Part shown: positions 31,273 to 31,639 of the stretch, piece by piece
Numbering within the stretch: the first letter of the stretch is position 1
Layout of the letters: every line of letters starts with the position of its first letter
The notes under the pieces: generated by a model
What the model was told of the DNA's origin: nothing
Databases searched by the model: none
Seen by the model: only the letters and a program-made list of their open reading frames with translations
Program-made: the position numbers and the translations under genes
Assembly: GCA_035764385.1 (NCBI GenBank)
Contig: DASTZI010000299.1
Span: 1-31,639, forward strand
DNA length: 31,639 nt
DNA from: Gp6-AA40 sp035764385
Lineage (GTDB): Bacteria; Acidobacteriota; Vicinamibacteria; Vicinamibacterales; UBA2999
Reading direction: 5' to 3'

Positions 31273-31639
31273 ATGAAGTTCGGGGACAGGCGAAGGATTG
31301 TCGCGGCGGCAATTCTCATTATCGGAGCGCTCGGGGCCCGGGTGGCTTTCGCGCAGAACGCAGCAGCGCAGCAGCCTGTGATGGCGGACGACGTCTTCAA
31401 GAACGTGCAGGTGTTGAAAGGCCTCACCGTGAGCCAGTTCATGGAGACGATGGGATTTATCTCCGCGTCTCTCGGGTATAACTGCAGCGATTGCCACCAG
31501 TCCGAAAACGACTGGGCAGCGTATGCGATCGACAGCCCAACCAAGAATACGGCTCGGCGCATGATCGTGATGATGAATACGCTGAACCAGAATAATTTTG
31601 GAGGGCGTCGCCTGGTGACGTGCTACACGTGCCATCGCG
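31273..31639 (+). CDS. reaction-centre-type c cytochrome, N-terminal part
   Basis: The frame from the ATG at 31273 is open to the right edge and gives 122 residues of a longer protein. The signal peptide ends near RVAFAQ. The sequence continues DVFKNVQVLKGLTVSQFMET then MGFISASLGYNCSDCHQSEN, with CSDCH as the first heme site, and later ARRMIVMMNTLNQNNFGG and VTCYTCHR, with CYTCH as the second heme site. The repeated unit of a helix with Met followed by CxxCH is that of the photosynthetic reaction-centre cytochrome subunit family (CytoC_RC). In non-photosynthetic Acidobacteriota these are periplasmic electron carriers of unknown partner. Confidence 0.9.
   Translation, partial: MKFGDRRRIVAAAILIIGALGARVAFAQNAAAQQPVMADDVFKNVQVLKGLTVSQFMETMGFISASLGYNCSDCHQSENDWAAYAIDSPTKNTARRMIVMMNTLNQNNFGGRRLVTCYTCHR

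Noticed and set aside
1..31639. tRNA genes, rRNA, CRISPR arrays, complete insertion sequences
   Set aside because: No cloverleaf T-arm with acceptor pairing, no rRNA segments, no regularly spaced direct repeats and no complete transposase were seen by eye; a covariance-model search would settle small RNAs.

Overview
The window is about 31.6 kb of GC-rich bacterial chromosome. The gene families point to an acidobacterium, most likely of the Vicinamibacteria type: a 1,104-residue Oar-like TonB-dependent receptor with an N-terminal carboxypeptidase-regulatory-like domain, a DUF5916 outer-membrane barrel protein, a DUF6152 protein, a reaction-centre-type c cytochrome without photosynthesis genes, many exported beta-propeller or beta-helix proteins, and multi-sensor histidine kinases with no adjacent response regulator. 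This assignment rests on family content only; no rRNA or marker gene is present. I see no tRNA, rRNA, CRISPR array, prophage or complete insertion sequence.

Layout. 1-4.3 kb: end of a DedA-type membrane protein, an ArsC/Spx-like reductase, an exported protein of unknown function, a DUF5916 protein and a YceI protein. 4.6-9.6 kb: two large hybrid sensor histidine kinases that converge and overlap by 16 bp at their stop codons. 9.8-13.0 kb: a VKOR-thioredoxin disulfide-forming enzyme with a small unknown partner, a small unknown protein, a polytopic membrane protein and a small cysteine-containing protein. 13.1-17.9 kb: the TonB-dependent receptor, a GNAT acetyltransferase and a receiver-like/PilZ protein. 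18.1-20.8 kb: GreB, a PAP2 phosphatase, an unknown protein with a well-formed promoter, and a small stress-type pair (CsbD family plus a 49-residue lmo0937-like membrane peptide) closed by a strong hairpin terminator.

20.9-26.7 kb is the most distinctive part. A heavy-metal-binding-domain protein and an NHL-propeller protein form one operon on the minus strand. A tandem pair of related membrane proteins forms a divergent, translationally coupled operon on the plus strand; they look like strongly diverged HupE/UreJ-type proteins. A single-heme c-type cytochrome converges on them. Together these suggest an envelope metal or redox function, but this is inference. A short transposase relic lies just upstream of the cytochrome.

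26.8-31.6 kb holds exported proteins: a lipoprotein, a NosD-like beta-helix protein, a truncated HAF-repeat protein, a seven-unit FG-GAP propeller protein, a DUF6152 protein and the start of a reaction-centre-type multiheme cytochrome that runs off the right edge. Several sequences here look like fragments, which fits an accessory, reshuffled region.
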